64,000 bases of DNA from Fallopia convolvulus. Lineage: Eukaryota; Streptophyta; Magnoliopsida; Caryophyllales; Polygonaceae. A program made the position numbers and the translations under genes. Below are positions 30,270-42,674 of the stretch, piece by piece. Below the pieces are notes generated by a model. It did not search any database. It saw nothing but the letters and a program-made list of their open reading frames with translations, and was not told the DNA's origin. The stretch is from NCBI GenBank assembly GCA_964016875.1, contig OZ024726.1, forward strand, positions 53,306,325-53,370,324, given 5' to 3'. Position 1 is the stretch's first letter. Each line of letters starts with the position of its first letter.

Positions 30270-33200
30270 ATGGATATATATGTAAGAATTTTACATATTT
30301 TTGATTCTTATAATTTTGCAATTTAATTTTAATTGATTAGTAGTTAAATTTTGATTTGTTAATTTTTTATAAAGAACCGGATTCGTGGAAAATCAAAGTC
30401 AAAGACGCCACCTCCGCCTACTTCTAGTTCGCATAGAAGGCGGGATGCACCTCAATCGATTAATTTGAATGAGGGTTTAGCCACAAGGGACAATGTAGGT
30501 GGCCCAAGCGGTAGTGAGGCGATTGTAACCACGGCTCTAGAAGCAATGACGATCCAATCCCCATACACCCCACACGTTAATCCGTACAAGGTGTAGGTAC
30601 GTAATTGTTTTTTTGCGTAATTATTGTAGTTGTAAATAGAATTTTTTAGAATATTAGTTGTAATTGTTTACACTTTTTTAGAATATTATAGAATATTATT
30701 TTGAATTTTATAGAATTTTGTATAATATTAGTATTAATTTTTTAGAAATTTTGAGCATATTAGTTTTAATATTATATTACTATGAGAATATTATAGAATA
30801 TTATTTTGAATTTTATAGAATTTTTTAGAATATTAGTATTAATTTTTTAGAAATTTTGAACATATTAGTTTTAATATTATAATACGATGAGAATATTATA
30901 GAATATTATTTGTAATTTTTTAGAATTTTTTAGGATTAGTTATAATTTTTTAGAATATTAGTTTTAATATTTTAGAAATATTTATACAATTATTTAGAAT
31001 TATTTCGGTTATTTTATATTATAATATTAGAATATTATTAGTTTTAATTATGTTGTGATATTTAAGGTTTTATTTTTAGAATTGTTTAGAATTTATTAGA
31101 ATATTAGTTGTATTTTTTAGAATTTTTTAGAATATTAGTTTTCATATTTTAGAAGTATTTACATAATTATTTAGAATTATTTCGATTATTTTATATCATA
31201 ATATTATTAGTTTTAATTATGTTGTGATATTTAATGAATTGTTTAGAATTTTTTAGAATATTAGTCGTAATATTTTAGAATTATTTTCATAATTGTATCG
31301 AAATATTTAGCTTATAATTTATAATTATTTTGATTATTTTATATCATAAATATAAAATATGTGCAGATTTCGATGACCTTTCATCAATAAGAAATTATCT
31401 GACTAGAGGGGGTGCTGATTTTGATATTACCCCCGACCTTTTTGCGGACCCTACTCTGCTCACTGGTAGACGCTCGACCTATGAGACAGGTCCGCCCACA
31501 CATGAGGGTTACCAATTTCCCTCACAATACCCGGAGTCCCGGTACTTGTACTCACAGTACCCGGCCTCCCAGTACCCGGACTCACAGTACATGTCCTCTC
31601 AGTACCCGTCGTCCTCCCATTACCCGTCTAGCTCCCATTACCCGTCGAGCTCCCAGTACCCCAATTCCCAGTTCCCTAGCTCCCAGGACCCATCTGAGCC
31701 GCCCATGCCACCCATGCCGCTTACGCTCTACACGGCCCCAGAGGGTTATCATATGCCGCCCCCAGACCTACCTATACAAAACATGAACACAGATAATCCT
31801 GATGTCGAAAAAGTAGATGTGAATGAGTCGGGTTACGATCTCCCCGTGCACCCCGAGGGTGGTTATGGTGGCGGCCCTGTCGACACCTCTTTGCTTACTC
31901 ACTATCCCACCCATAAGGCACATTATATTTGGGACCACCAACTAGTAAGATGACATCTAAATCTTTAAGTTTTGTTGAAATATTTATAATTGTTACCACT
32001 GTTCAAAACTTATATATTTTTGCAATGTGATCAGTGGGCGCACCCGTTGAAACTCCAACATCGGGATGGAGCACTTAAGTTCTTAAACAAGTTGGTCAAG
32101 GAGGCGAACCCCCGTGCAGGTTGGATAGGCCTTGTGAATCAAAGTCGCCTGGCCCATTTGAAGGATTGGACATTCAAAGACCACGATTCGGCTTTGGTCA
32201 CTGCATTTGTAGAGAGATGGCATCCGGAAACTAATAGTTTCCATTTTCCGTGGGGAGAGATCTCCATCACATTGCACGATGTCATGAAGATAATGAAACT
32301 TCCAATGGGTGGCATAAAGGTGCGATCGGGTCATAGCGGTCATAACGATGACAGCATACGTCAGGTATTGGCTAATATGTTAGGTGTCAGCATTGTAGAT
32401 GTGAACAGGCAAATTAGGAAAGGTGGCATCAACATCCCTAAGCTCAAGGGGCGTCTAACTGAGTTGGTCAATACTCGAGGAGCTGATCAACACACCATTG
32501 CATCTTTGTACTTGATGTTGTTGCTCGGGTCAACCATATTTTTGGACAAGTCTGATTCTGCGGTGCAATACAAATTAATGCACCTTCTTTTAGATCACGG
32601 AGTGACCTCTTCATATGCATGGGGGGCTGCTACTTTGTGTTGGTTGTACATGCAACTGGGTTGTGCATCCCGCACGCATGCCAAGCAAATGAGTGGGTGT
32701 CCATACCTCCTAATTGTAAGTTTTAAATTCCCGTGTTTATTTATCTAACATGCATTTATTTTTTTATGCTTTAATTTATGTAATATGTCTATTTTTCTGT
32801 GTAGTTATGGATATGGAAGTATTTTCCGAATTTTAAGGGTCGGATGAGCAGGGCACCGGGTGCGAGTGCGACCGACTTTCATTCGGAAGCGAGTCGGAAC
32901 ATAGAAGAGGTGCAGGTGTTGGGGTTGCGGGAACAATTAGATGCATTGGACATGAACCAGGTGTGTTGGATGCCGTGGGGCCAAGGCCTCGACTTTACTA
33001 GGGATGAGCTGAAGGAGTCGTGGTATAGGGGTTTGCTCACGTACTTTGGAGATCGGGTGCCCTATATGCCTGATAGATTTTATAGGCAGTTTGGGTACCA
33101 CCAGAGGATCCCTATTCTAGACGTGATTAGGCCTTTTGCGGTGAAAAGGGAGGATAATCTACACCGGTTCCAATATAAAGTTCACTTCAACAATGATGAT

Positions 33201-33648
33201 GACCATTGGAATTCACGCCACCAACACTTGGTGCCCGAGGGGGACATAGCTATTTTCCCTTATGCTATGGATGAAGACTATGTACCGTGGTTGCAGGCAC
33301 GATCTCATCCATATTTGTTGAACGCTCGAGCTCCCCGGCCAGCGGTAGCACCCCACGAGATCGACCCTATCGCGGTACGTGAACAACTTATTTCGTTTAT
33401 TTTGGGTCATAGTAATTTACTAATCACAGTGATGACAATCATATTTATAGCGTCTATCTTATTTGGAAGGAGTCCTTCACCATTTTCGCCAATACAGAGC
33501 AGTAGGCGGATGGGGAGTGGAGCTTTTGGATGCCCTCGAGACGGGTGTAGTTGGACAGCTCCCGCAAGCTCAACCGAACTGGCGACCTCCTAACCCTCCC
33601 TCGCACTACCAACCTGGACGACACAGTGATGCTGGATTTTATAGATAG
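30270..33648 (+). CDS. Plant mobile domain (PMD, MAIN-like) protein of the MULE
   Basis: The PMD (aminotransferase-like, PF10536 family) occurs in plant MAIN/MAIL proteins and in transposons; such genes are often annotated as phosphatase 7 long form homologs. The main exons 31367-31944, 32035-32715, 32805-33374 and 33451-33648 join in frame with no stop. They give a Ser/Gln/Tyr/Pro-rich N-part with SQYP repeats (31510-31690), then the PMD core: HYPTHKAHYIWDHQLWAHPL, FVERWHPETNSFHFPWGEIS, ITLHDVMKIMKLPMGG and later LWIWKYFPNFKGRM. Upstream exons 30270-30281 (MDIY) and 30375-30590 (NRIRGKSKSKTPPPPTSSSH) look coding. They do not join the next exon in phase at the canonical sites I see, so a frameshift or missed exon is possible. 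Role: unknown; MAIN/MAIL act in silencing. Confidence 0.78.
30600..31366 (+). repeat. Intron built of TTTTAGAATATTAG repeats
   Basis: The long AT-rich intron before the main PMD exon is largely made of variants of TTTTTTAGAATATTAG and TTTTAATATTTTAGAA, with longer near-duplicated blocks (for example about 30660-30780 against 30780-30900). No coding signal. Confidence 0.75.
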
Positions 33649-33743
33649 AGCCACGGGAGGTTTAGCAGTTTGTTATGGATGTTTAGTGTAACAAATGTTT
33701 GTTTTCATTTTATGTGTTGTTGGATATTAGTAACTGTGGTGGG

Positions 33744-33838
<95 letters not shown>
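33744..33838. repeat. (AAT)n microsatellite
   Basis: About 31 uninterrupted AAT/ATA units just downstream of the PMD stop, between the two convergent MULE genes. A tract this long is probably length-polymorphic. Confidence 0.98.
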
Positions 33839-33839
<1 letters not shown>

Positions 33840-34337
33840 TTTCATAAATATCTTTTTTCACAAACATTCTACAAATACCCCTACAAATACAAATACAAGT
33901 CATATTCTAAAAGAAACTGGCAACCCAGCTGCATTGTGGTAACTAACGTATTGGGCCATGCGGTCATGAAAGGGAAGATCCACTCCACGAACACTATGAT
34001 GATGAAATTGGGTCCAAATCCTCGCAGAGGTCGGAATGGGGGCGCCATCTACGAGCGTAACCTGCAATGACAAATTCGTAAGTTATAGAATAAATGTTTT
34101 AGCACAACAAGAATATGTAAATGTATGGCGCTTACCGGGACATAATGGTTCCCTAGATGAGCAATCGCTACGACGTTGTTCCACACAAGACTATCGGGAG
34201 CTTCACACGCAATCATCGGAGGCATGTATGAGGACCACGCTCGGATAATACGACAAGTGCACACTGGAATCTAGTAGCAAACGCCAATCCAACCATTAGC
34301 GTCTCCATCCAGAAGTAATCTGTACTGACCTGATTGA

Positions 34338-37130
34338 TCAAATCATCAATATGTGTCCAATAAGGATGTATAAGTGCATACGTCTCGTACCGGGACATAA
34401 TGTCTCGTAGTGCATACGTCTCGTAGTGTGCCCTTCTACTTCAAACGTTGGACGGTATACACCTTCCTCTTCCTCTTCCTCTTCCTCTTCCCCTTCCCCT
34501 TTCCCTTCATCTTCCTCTTCCTCTTCCTCTTCCTCTTCCTCTTCCTCTTCCTCTCCCTCTGGAACATGGCTATGTGCAACCCCAGGCATAGAACGAGGGT
34601 CTCTTTCGCGTTTTTGAAGATGCTCCAGCCTAGTCAAATCTCTTGGTTGGACCTTTGAGTTCTTCCTTGGCCTACCCTTCTTCTTTGTCTTGAGAGATGG
34701 CTCCATCAAATCCCCCTCTTCGGGATATTTGAGGTTTTTATATTTTCGACCAACTTGATGTTTGACGATAGGATCAATCTTTCCTTCATAGAAGTCTTGT
34801 ATCATCCTCGTCCATATATCGTCATTTGGATCGAGAGCTGTGGGGGTCACCTGTTCATCTACTCCCCTTTGGCCTTCCCACACCAATTGTTTCCAAAAAT
34901 CATGAATCATCGAAAGCTCAATAGGTCTGCATTCAGTCATACAAGCAAGGACTTGGTGAGGGCAAGGTAGTCCACGGGCCGTTGTCCACCATGCATCGTC
35001 GCATGTTGGACGGAAAGAACTACTCGGGTCAAATATAGCATTGACATGGCCAAACAACTCTCCAATACACATGTTGGAAACCTTCATTGGAAGGCGAGAG
35101 AAGACGGTTTTGAGCGGCTCGCTCAATTGTTTGATGGACAACAGTTCGCTCGTACGGTCCCTTTCCATCTCTCCCCTAATGTTATGCACCTGAATGTTCA
35201 CCATGGCGTGCATCTTTCTCAAAACTGTGTTGAACCCACCAACAGAAGACTCCTAATAATTTTTCAGCAAAGAGTGTTGGGACTCAACCCTGAAAAATAT
35301 TTAGTTAAATAAGTACCAATAACGTTAATAATAGTTTAGGGTTTTCTCGTAAGGAAAATTAATTTACTTACCTGTTCGTGGTCCTTGTAAACAAATGGAG
35401 ACGATGATCGGTGTATGCTCTAACTATGTGATCACGCCAGGGAGTAAGCCAGTTCCTTTGGAGGTACGCCAACAACAAGGGTTTGAGTGGATGTTGTATT
35501 CCAATCTGACCATCCCGCAATAGACGAAGTCGTGCCTCGTACTCTGATACACTCGTCGAGCAAAATAGCTCCCATGCTTTGTTTCCAAACCACTTCGCGG
35601 TCCCCTCAGAAAACCCGTTCGCCAGAGCGTATGCCTTGCAATTTCGCTTGATATGCACCCAACACAACAAGTGTTTAGCGTCGGGGAACAAGACCGCGAC
35701 GGCGTTAACCTCGGCAACATCACGATCAGTGACAACAACTTCTGGCATTTTTCCAACCAATTCGAAGACCTGCCGCAATTGATATAACACCCATTCGTAG
35801 TGATCTTGGGTCTCTCTTGCCATAAATGCAAACCCAATGCAAAAAGTCTGTCCGGTGCAAGTAAACCCTACCATCTCACACAAAGGCATGTTGTACCTAA
35901 CATGATAATTAATTTGAATAAGTTAACGTGCAAAACTTAATGTGCAAAGTAAATACTCTTTTATTATAAATACTTACATGTTTGTTTTGTATGTCGCATC
36001 CATAATCACAACATACGGAAACAGCTTCAGCAGATTCAACGACTTGGGGTGGGCAAAGAAAAAGTCAATTATCTCGTTGCTTTCCTCCTCGGATCGATAA
36101 TCGAGATAGTACCCATTTGACTTTAAGAAATGGAGCGAGAATTGAGTTACCGTCATCGAGCTCATCTCTTTCTTCAGTATCTCGTGCCGAAAAGTGTACA
36201 ACTGCCTCATCGATGTTGTCATGTCCGGCCACTTTTGCCGCAAGTATGTCATAACAAATTTCGTTTCACCATGTGCGAGGGTTAATAGCCTTGCATCCTT
36301 CTTTTGCTCATCAGTCAGGCGGCCGGCAAAAGGGTACCCCTCCAAACTAGTAGAAAGGTCGTGGTTGTGGCGACCGCATTTCACGCTTAGCCGCCAAGAA
36401 TGGGTCCTCCTGTCCCTTTGTCCAACCAACTCAAACGGACAACCAATTTTCCTTGAACGTGGGTTTTCCTTTAGATTATCACCAGCCTGTAACAATCTTC
36501 CTATAATGCCAGATTTCCCTTTCTTTTTTGGCTTGTACTCACCAACCAACACACATGCTAAAAGGACCCTCGTTTCCCAGGAATTTTTAATGGTCAACAC
36601 CATGTTCAGATTCTTGCCTATTCCTCTAGCCCATTTTAGCATTACGTTCCGATCCGGCCACTCATTATCAGACTCAAAGTGGGTAGAAAAATCGGGAAAC
36701 TGTAAAAAATTGATTCACAAAATTTAAAGAGTTTAATTATTACTTGCATATAACAAATTATAAAATATTATAAAGTTTGAATAGTAAACCTTTCAACTCA
36801 ACTTATTTTACAATTATAAAATATTATAACTAACAATTTCTACCCAACTAATTTAACAATTATAACAACTATAAAAAACCTAATTATTTCTAAATAACTA
36901 TATTTAACTACAAAATTATTATTAAATATTTCTAATTAACTATATTTAACTAAAAAATTATTATTAAATAATATAACTAAAATTCGGAATTTACATACCA
37001 CATTTTCATAAAGCATTCCGCCCCCACCGTCGTCTTCACCCACGTGTTCTTCGTCATTTTCACCCTCGCGTTCTTCGTTTAGATTCATGGGATTAGGATT
37101 GGAATGCCCATGACTTCCAAATAGCCACAT
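34338..37130 (-). pseudogene. MuDR-family MULE transposase, one nonsense codon
   Basis: Transposase of the MULE. Minus-strand exons 37130-36999, 36699-35978, 35896-35372 and 35289-34338 join in phase. The order is an acidic N-terminus, a FAR1/WRKY-like zinc-binding region (IGCPFELV, then VKCGRHNHDLS), a DDE catalytic core with MDATYKTNMYNMPLCE (first Asp) and VVVTDRD (second Asp) followed by CWVHIKRNCKAYA, and a SWIM zinc finger (TARGLPCPHQVLACM). A basic KKKGRPRKN patch and a 30-residue Glu tract follow. One in-frame TAG (35253-35255) breaks NYxESSVGGF; a Leu TTG to TAG change would explain it. Otherwise full-length, hence only recently inactivated or readable by suppression. Confidence 0.85.
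34456..34556. repeat. (TTCCTC)n tract coding poly-Glu
   Basis: Imperfect hexamer repeats encode the Glu-rich tail of the transposase on the minus strand. Several units are TTCCCC or TTCATC, splitting the tract in two. Confidence 0.9.
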
Positions 37131-37492
37131 CTCGGAGGTTAAATGTTGGGCTAAATTTTTTGACCCTCACTGCGTCTTCCATGGTTTGGTTAAATGGCGA
37201 AGTGGTGTGGTGCCTTACGAATTGCGGTAGCGGAAACCGGAACCGTTACTTTTTTTACTGTAGCGGTACCGGTACACGATACCGGTACTAAGAGAGGTAA
37301 AAATTTTTTACCACCTGTCTCGATCCTCGATATTTTACAAATACCGGAACCGGCCACCGGTACCGCTACACTTTTTTCTTTTTTTTTTTTAAAAAGTAAG
37401 CGTTAAAACCTACCGCTATAATAAATCCGGAACGCCCTATTCTGACCGGGGCGCAACCTACCAAAAGCAATCCTATTTTCTCAGCAGAGGGA

Positions 37493-37503
37493 GTTTATAA
37501 AAA
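37493..37503 (+). promoter_or_regulatory. Probable TATA box of the kinesin gene
   Basis: TTTATAAAAAA lies 300 bp upstream of the kinesin ATG, followed by CT-rich leader sequence. It lies only about 40 bp from the inferred right end of the MULE, so the upstream promoter of this gene is transposon DNA if the call is right. Confidence 0.5.
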
Positions 37504-37804
37504 AGTTCGGCTACGACTTTCAACTCGATCGGTTCCAAGACTAACGTAACGGCACGATTGCTTTCACGTTTTATTCACGTTTCTTTCTTCAAAACTTCCC
37601 CCTCCGTCTCCCCCAAGAACTAAACCGCCCTTTCTTCCTCTGCAAATTATTTGCTCATTAATACAGTGCAACAGAGAAGTCTCTTTTCACAACTCAATTC
37701 CATTTCCGTTCGAAAATTCTTCGATTTTCTTCGTCATTAGCTCAATCGATCCCGATCGATCGAAAGTATTCGCGCTCTGAACGAACGATTTCGGGCATCA
37801 CAAG

Positions 37805-40800
37805 ATGCGGCAAGAAGGGAGCAATCTGAGCACAAGAGAGTTGAAAGCTTCGCCTACTACTTCCGAGACCACCGGTTTTTTCCCCGACGATGAATTCGCT
37901 TTCAGAAAGGCCGAAAAAGCAGGTAAGCTTGCCGACTCTGCAAATCGACGAACAATTGACATGAAATTGAAATTTTGGTAGAAGATGAGTATTTCTTTTT
38001 GTTTTTGGTCGAACCTGATTTTTCTTTCTTCGTGGTAATCAAGCTCTATCAATCAGAAAAGAAATGGTCAAAAGACTATTTTTTATATATTCATTCCCTT
38101 TTTAGGTAAATTGTTAGTGTTGATGTTCAGAATAACTAACATTCTATTGCTTTCGCGTTTTTGCCATGGGTTAGGGATTTGATTTTGTCGTTTTGTTTTT
38201 ATTTATTTTCTGTTTCTCGTCACTGGCATTGTTATTTTATACTTGTTTCTAGATTAGTCTTTGAAATCACAATGCTCTCTTTTATTATTTCATCATCAAC
38301 ATCAGCTATCTAAAGAATAATTAAGGTCTAGTCAAGTGACTCAATTGCAAATAATATTAAGAAATTTAATATTTTAAGTCACTGATTAAATATTGCTACT
38401 AATCACAAATAACAATATAGTGGTTGTCAAATTTCGACCAAAAAAAATAGAAAGTAGTTGTCAAAATTGTCATCCTCCGAAAAGTCGCGAGGGAAAAAGT
38501 AATGAAAAATTAAGCTGTTCAGGTGACTGCGTCGCCTGTACACAATCACCTAATCATAAAATTGGGCCGACTTTTATAAGGGCCCATTTACTATGCAATT
38601 TACAACCGGCCCAAATCTTTTATGTGTATTTTTCTTGTAATCAAATGCCTCTTTTTTGAGTTGGTTGTGATCATTGATTTTGACTTGCTAATCTCCCAGC
38701 TGAGAGGAGAAACCAAGCAACAGAATGGCTGAGAAAGATGGACAAATTAGCATCAGAGTGCCTCCCAAAAGAGCCTTCAGAAAAAGAATTCTGTTCGGCC
38801 CTTCGAAATGGTATCATCCTTTGCAATGTGCTCAACAAGGTCAGTCCTGGAGCTGTCTCCAAGGTAATGAACATCTCCTTTATCCCTCTCATTTCTCATA
38901 AATTCTGCAAGCTTTGAAGTTGAAATAATTATTGCTATCTACATAAAATTGGTATGTATAAATGTTTGATCACAGATTGTGGACAATTCGGTGCTCACAG
39001 CTAAGTCATCAGAAGGCGCAGCTCAATCAGCTATTCAATATTTTGAAAATGTGATGAACTTCTTGGTAGCAGTTGGCAACATGAAGCTCCTTACTTTTCA
39101 AGCCTCTGATTTAGAGAAGGTTTAGATTTTGCTCTTCATTCTCCTAAATATAGTTTAGATGCAATTTCATTAATATAAAAATTTGATCAAGTGAACTGAA
39201 GATGTTATATAGGGAGGCTCATCAAGTAAAGTTGTGGAGTGCATTTTATGCATGAAAGGCTACCATGAATGGAAGCAATCAGGTGCACTTGGAGTGTGGA
39301 GATATGGTGGTACAGTCAAGATTGTGTCATTCCCAAAAGCTTCCACATCCACATCCTCGTCTTCAGTAGGAAGTGAAAGTGCTGATGAGTTTGTTGATGA
39401 ATATGATTCATCACAGCATAAGCAGCTGAGTGAATTTTTCCAACTTTCTAACAAGGTTTCATTTGAAGAGTCCAGAGAAGCCAAGGCATTGAGTGTCCTC
39501 TTTGATCAATATGGACTCGGAATTCTTAAGGCTTATCTTACTAAGAACATTGGCTCCGAAAACTTCTCCTTGAATACAATGGTGCGGATCTTACAATCCA
39601 CTTCCTTGCTATTAATTTTTATCTATCATTATCTTTAAAAAAATCCAATTAATTCTGCAGATGATTGATGCTGTGGTAAGGAAGGTTCACAAGGATTTCT
39701 CTTCAGCACTTGTTTCCCAAGGAATGCAGGTTTAGATTTGTATTTGATCTATTAAGTGTTATTTTTTTAGTTAATACTTCCCCAATTATTTATTATTAAT
39801 TCAAAGCTCCATTTTGTAGCTTGGAAGTATGCTGAAGAAGATTCTAGAAAGTGAGATAACTTCGTTATCAAATGAGGAACTCCTAGATGGCATATCTAAA
39901 TATCTTAATAAGCAAGCAGCTTCAGTACGCAGTGATTCGTCTGATGAGTTCTGCATTTGTGGTGGAAAAGCAGAGATTATTAGCTCCACTCTGCTATCAA
40001 ATGAGGAACTCTCTGATGCCATAAATCAATATCTTTATAAGAAAGATGCTTCAGAATGCACTGATTCATCTGCCAATTATAAGGAAGTGATTGAAGATCA
40101 ACAGAATCAGCTTGAGGTATCTTTACTTTTTTTTAAATATATCTGTTTCTACATTCTGTGTGTGAACAACAATACATAATCAACTACAAGGAGGTGATTA
40201 ATGAAATGGATGTAGCTAATTTTGTTTTTCATTTCTTGTCATATGGTAGGAATTGAGGTCATCTTTTCTTCAGACAAAACAAGAAGTTAGAAAGGCTCAA
40301 TTAGCTTGGGAAGAAGAATTTAAATTGCTTGGTAAAATTTTACATTGTTTCCCCGCCTTGTTTATCAAATTTCCTCTTGATCATCAATTAAATTCTTTTA
40401 TGGCTTCAGGAAATCATATAAATAGCCTTGAATTAGCATCCTCTTCATACCAGAAGTTGCTAGAGGAAAACCGCCAACTTTACAATCAAGTCCAAGACTT
40501 AAAGGGTAACTGTTTCAAACCATTTACTCCAAAACTTGACACATAAATTTCGTTCAATTTATTATTGTAACACTTTTTAATTGCAGGATCCATTAGAGTT
40601 AACTGCAGAGTTAGGCCCTTTACACCCGGGCAATCAGATAATTGCTCCACAGTAGACCATATTGGAGAGAATGGAAACATTATGATTATGCATCCTCACA
40701 AGCAAGGAAAGGAAGCGAGAAGAGTGTTTAATTTCAACAAAGTGTTTGGACCTAATATCAACCAGCGTAAATCTATCTCTTAATTACATTTCCTTTATGC

Positions 40801-42674
40801 TTATTGTCATAACCTCATCTTTGATATTATACAATGAGCTAACAATTCTCTTCTTGAATGCCAGATCAAATATATGCTGATATCCAACCTTTGATCAGAT
40901 CAGTTCTGGATGGTTATAACGTTTGCATCTTTGCCTACGGACAGACTGGCTCAGGAAAAACATACACAATGGTATCAGTTCCGTTGAATTTGTTTTCAAG
41001 TTGCATTGTTTGTGTGTGTATATATATATATGTAGATAAATATGAAAATCACTTGCTTATGATGTCGCAGAGCGGGCCTGATTTGACAGCAGAAGAGACT
41101 TGGGGGGTTAACTACCGAGCCTTGAGTGATCTGTTTCAAATCTCAAAATCAAGGAAAAATGTGATTGAATATAGCATTGGGGTTCAGATGATTGAAATCT
41201 ACAATGAACAAGTGAGAGATTTGCTGGTTGTTGATGGCTCCACAAAAAGATATCCTTCACTAGCCAGCTTGTTAATATAATTTCTGAGTTTTGATGACAG
41301 ATGATGATTTACTTAACCGAAATTTACATTAGATATTAGAAATAGCTCGCCCATGAACGGCCTTAATGTACCTGACGCTAGCTCAGTCCCTGTTAATTGC
41401 ACTCAAGACGTGCTTGAATTGATGAGGATAGGCCAAAGGAATCGTGCTGTGGGTGCAACTGCACTCAATGAGAGGAGTAGCCGTTCTCATAGGTACAATA
41501 CTTCAGTATGTTTATATAATAACATTACCTGCTTTCACAACTATTGTTACTTACCTTATTAAAAATGCTTGTTTTTTGGTAGTATTTTGACTGTCCACAT
41601 CCAAGGTAAAGAGTTGATCTCTAGAACCATTCTTAAAGGGTGTCTCCATCTTGTGGACTTGGCTGGTAGTGAAAGAGTGGACAAATCAGAGGCCATTGGA
41701 GAAAGACTGAGGGAGGCACAACACATTAATAAATCACTCTCAGCGCTTGGAGACGTAATTTCTGCTCTTGCCAAAAAGAGTGCACATATTCCTTACAGAA
41801 ATAGCAAGCTCACACAAGTCCTCCAAGATTCTCTAGGTAAAAATGATAGAAATTCTTCAAGACTTCTTTCTGTCATTAAGAATAAAAACACATAATGTTT
41901 CAGAATTTTTTTATTTTGTTGTTATTTGTAGGTGGACAGGCTAAAGCTCTGATGTTTGTGCACATAAACCCTGAATATAATGCCATTGGAGAGACGATAA
42001 GCACTCTAACGTTTGCAGAGAGGGTTGCGTCCATAGAACTTGGAGCAGCTAAATCCAATAAAGAGACTACTGAAATCCGGGGACTTAAAGAGGAGGTTTT
42101 TATTCTCTCACACACTTAAAAAAATTATTTGACAATTGTCAAGAAATTAAGTATTATATTTTTCCTGCAGATATCAAATCTCAGATTGGTGATAGAGAAA
42201 AAGGAAGCTGAACTTGAACATATGCACAAAAGCATGAACAAAAGAAGCACTATGGAACCACAGAAGGCGAGGTCAGTTTCCCCTATGCAAGCATCTGCCT
42301 TGAACCCTGAGAGAGTCCAAGGATCCTACAGTGACAAAAACTCAAAGGTCAGTAATTAAATTTAGATCACAATTATTTCAATTTCCATTCATTACCATCT
42401 AATCGTGTTTGTTCGGTAAAATACTGATCTTCTCCAGTCAATAAGCTGCTCATCTGGGAATCAAAGAAAGCAAGAGACAATTGGAAGCTCGAGGAAGCTG
42501 AGGTCACCATCTCCTCCTGTTAAGCCGCCATTGTCAGCTGAAAAAGTTTCTCTTACTAGGAATAAGAACAAACCCGAAAAGGCACTGGAGCCTAAAAGAA
42601 AACTACATTTCCCAGCAATTTCATCTAGCAAAAACAGCAGCATTGCCAAAGAGAATAATTTCCTAGACCTTTGA
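37805..42674 (+). CDS. Kinesin-14 with calponin-homology domain
   Basis: Minus-end-directed microtubule motor of the plant KIN-14 group with an actin-binding-type CH domain. Sixteen exons: 37805-37922, 38700-38863, 38976-39119, 39213-39581, 39661-39729, 39820-40116, 40250-40331, 40410-40505, 40587-40766, 40865-40971, 41071-41249, 41328-41492, 41583-41836, 41932-42095, 42171-42347 and 42438-42674. All phases agree, giving 933 residues. The CH domain is about residues 40-170 (ATEWLRKM, ALRNGIILCNVLNKVSPGAV). A coiled coil precedes the internal motor (SIRVNCRVRPF). The motor has P-loop AYGQTGSGKTYTM, switch I NERSSRSHS and switch II HLVDLAGSERVDKSEA. The tail is basic and Ser-rich. Intron 11 is U12-type AT-AC; the other introns are GT-AG. 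The gene appears functional. Confidence 0.95.
39840..40090 (+). repeat. Internal duplication in kinesin exon 6
   Basis: Two adjacent segments encode SNEELLDGISKYLNKQAAS and SNEELSDAINQYLYKKDAS, each followed by a DSS phrase (39868-39945 and 40000-40074). The period is about 132 bp. The first is closely preceded by SEITSL and the second by AEIISSTLL, so the unit is about 44 residues. Confidence 0.85.
41250..41327 (+). other. U12-type AT-AC intron (kinesin intron 11)
   Basis: The 5' site AG|ATATCCTTCAC fits the U12 consensus. The branch region TTTACTTAACC fits TTCCTTAAC, and its A lies about 11 nt before the terminal AC (41326-41327). Splicing AT-AC restores KR-LDIRNSS, the conserved kinesin sequence. 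No GT-AG choice here keeps the frame. The 78-nt intron needs the minor spliceosome. Confidence 0.92.

Larger units (their letters stand above)
29852..37454. mobile_element. Mutator-like element carrying PMD and transposase genes
   Basis: The two ends read GCGCCCCG... inward (29852 on plus, 37454 on minus). They share diverged terminal sequence built of GGCGCCCGG/GGGCGTTCCGG, AGCGG and AAACCTACCGC-type phrases, so I read them as terminal inverted repeats several hundred bp long with gaps. Inside are a plant mobile domain gene (+, to 33648) and a MuDR-family transposase (-, 34338-37130), convergent on an AAT microsatellite. I found no matching 9-bp target duplication, so the outer edges carry a few bp of doubt. 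Size and two-gene layout fit MULEs known to carry PMD genes. Confidence 0.75.

Noticed and set aside
33699..34070. ORF with a long poly-Ile run
   Set aside because: Translation of the AAT microsatellite.
34410..34658. Phe/Leu- or Ser-rich plus-strand ORFs
   Set aside because: Produced by the hexamer repeat that encodes poly-Glu on the minus strand.
36194..36727. 177-codon plus-strand ORF in the MULE
   Set aside because: Antisense shadow of the transposase exon, which has clear domain motifs on the minus strand.
41250..41279. Premature stop in the kinesin gene (YPSLASLLI then stop)
   Set aside because: The apparent stop lies inside a U12-type AT-AC intron; correct splicing restores the conserved sequence.
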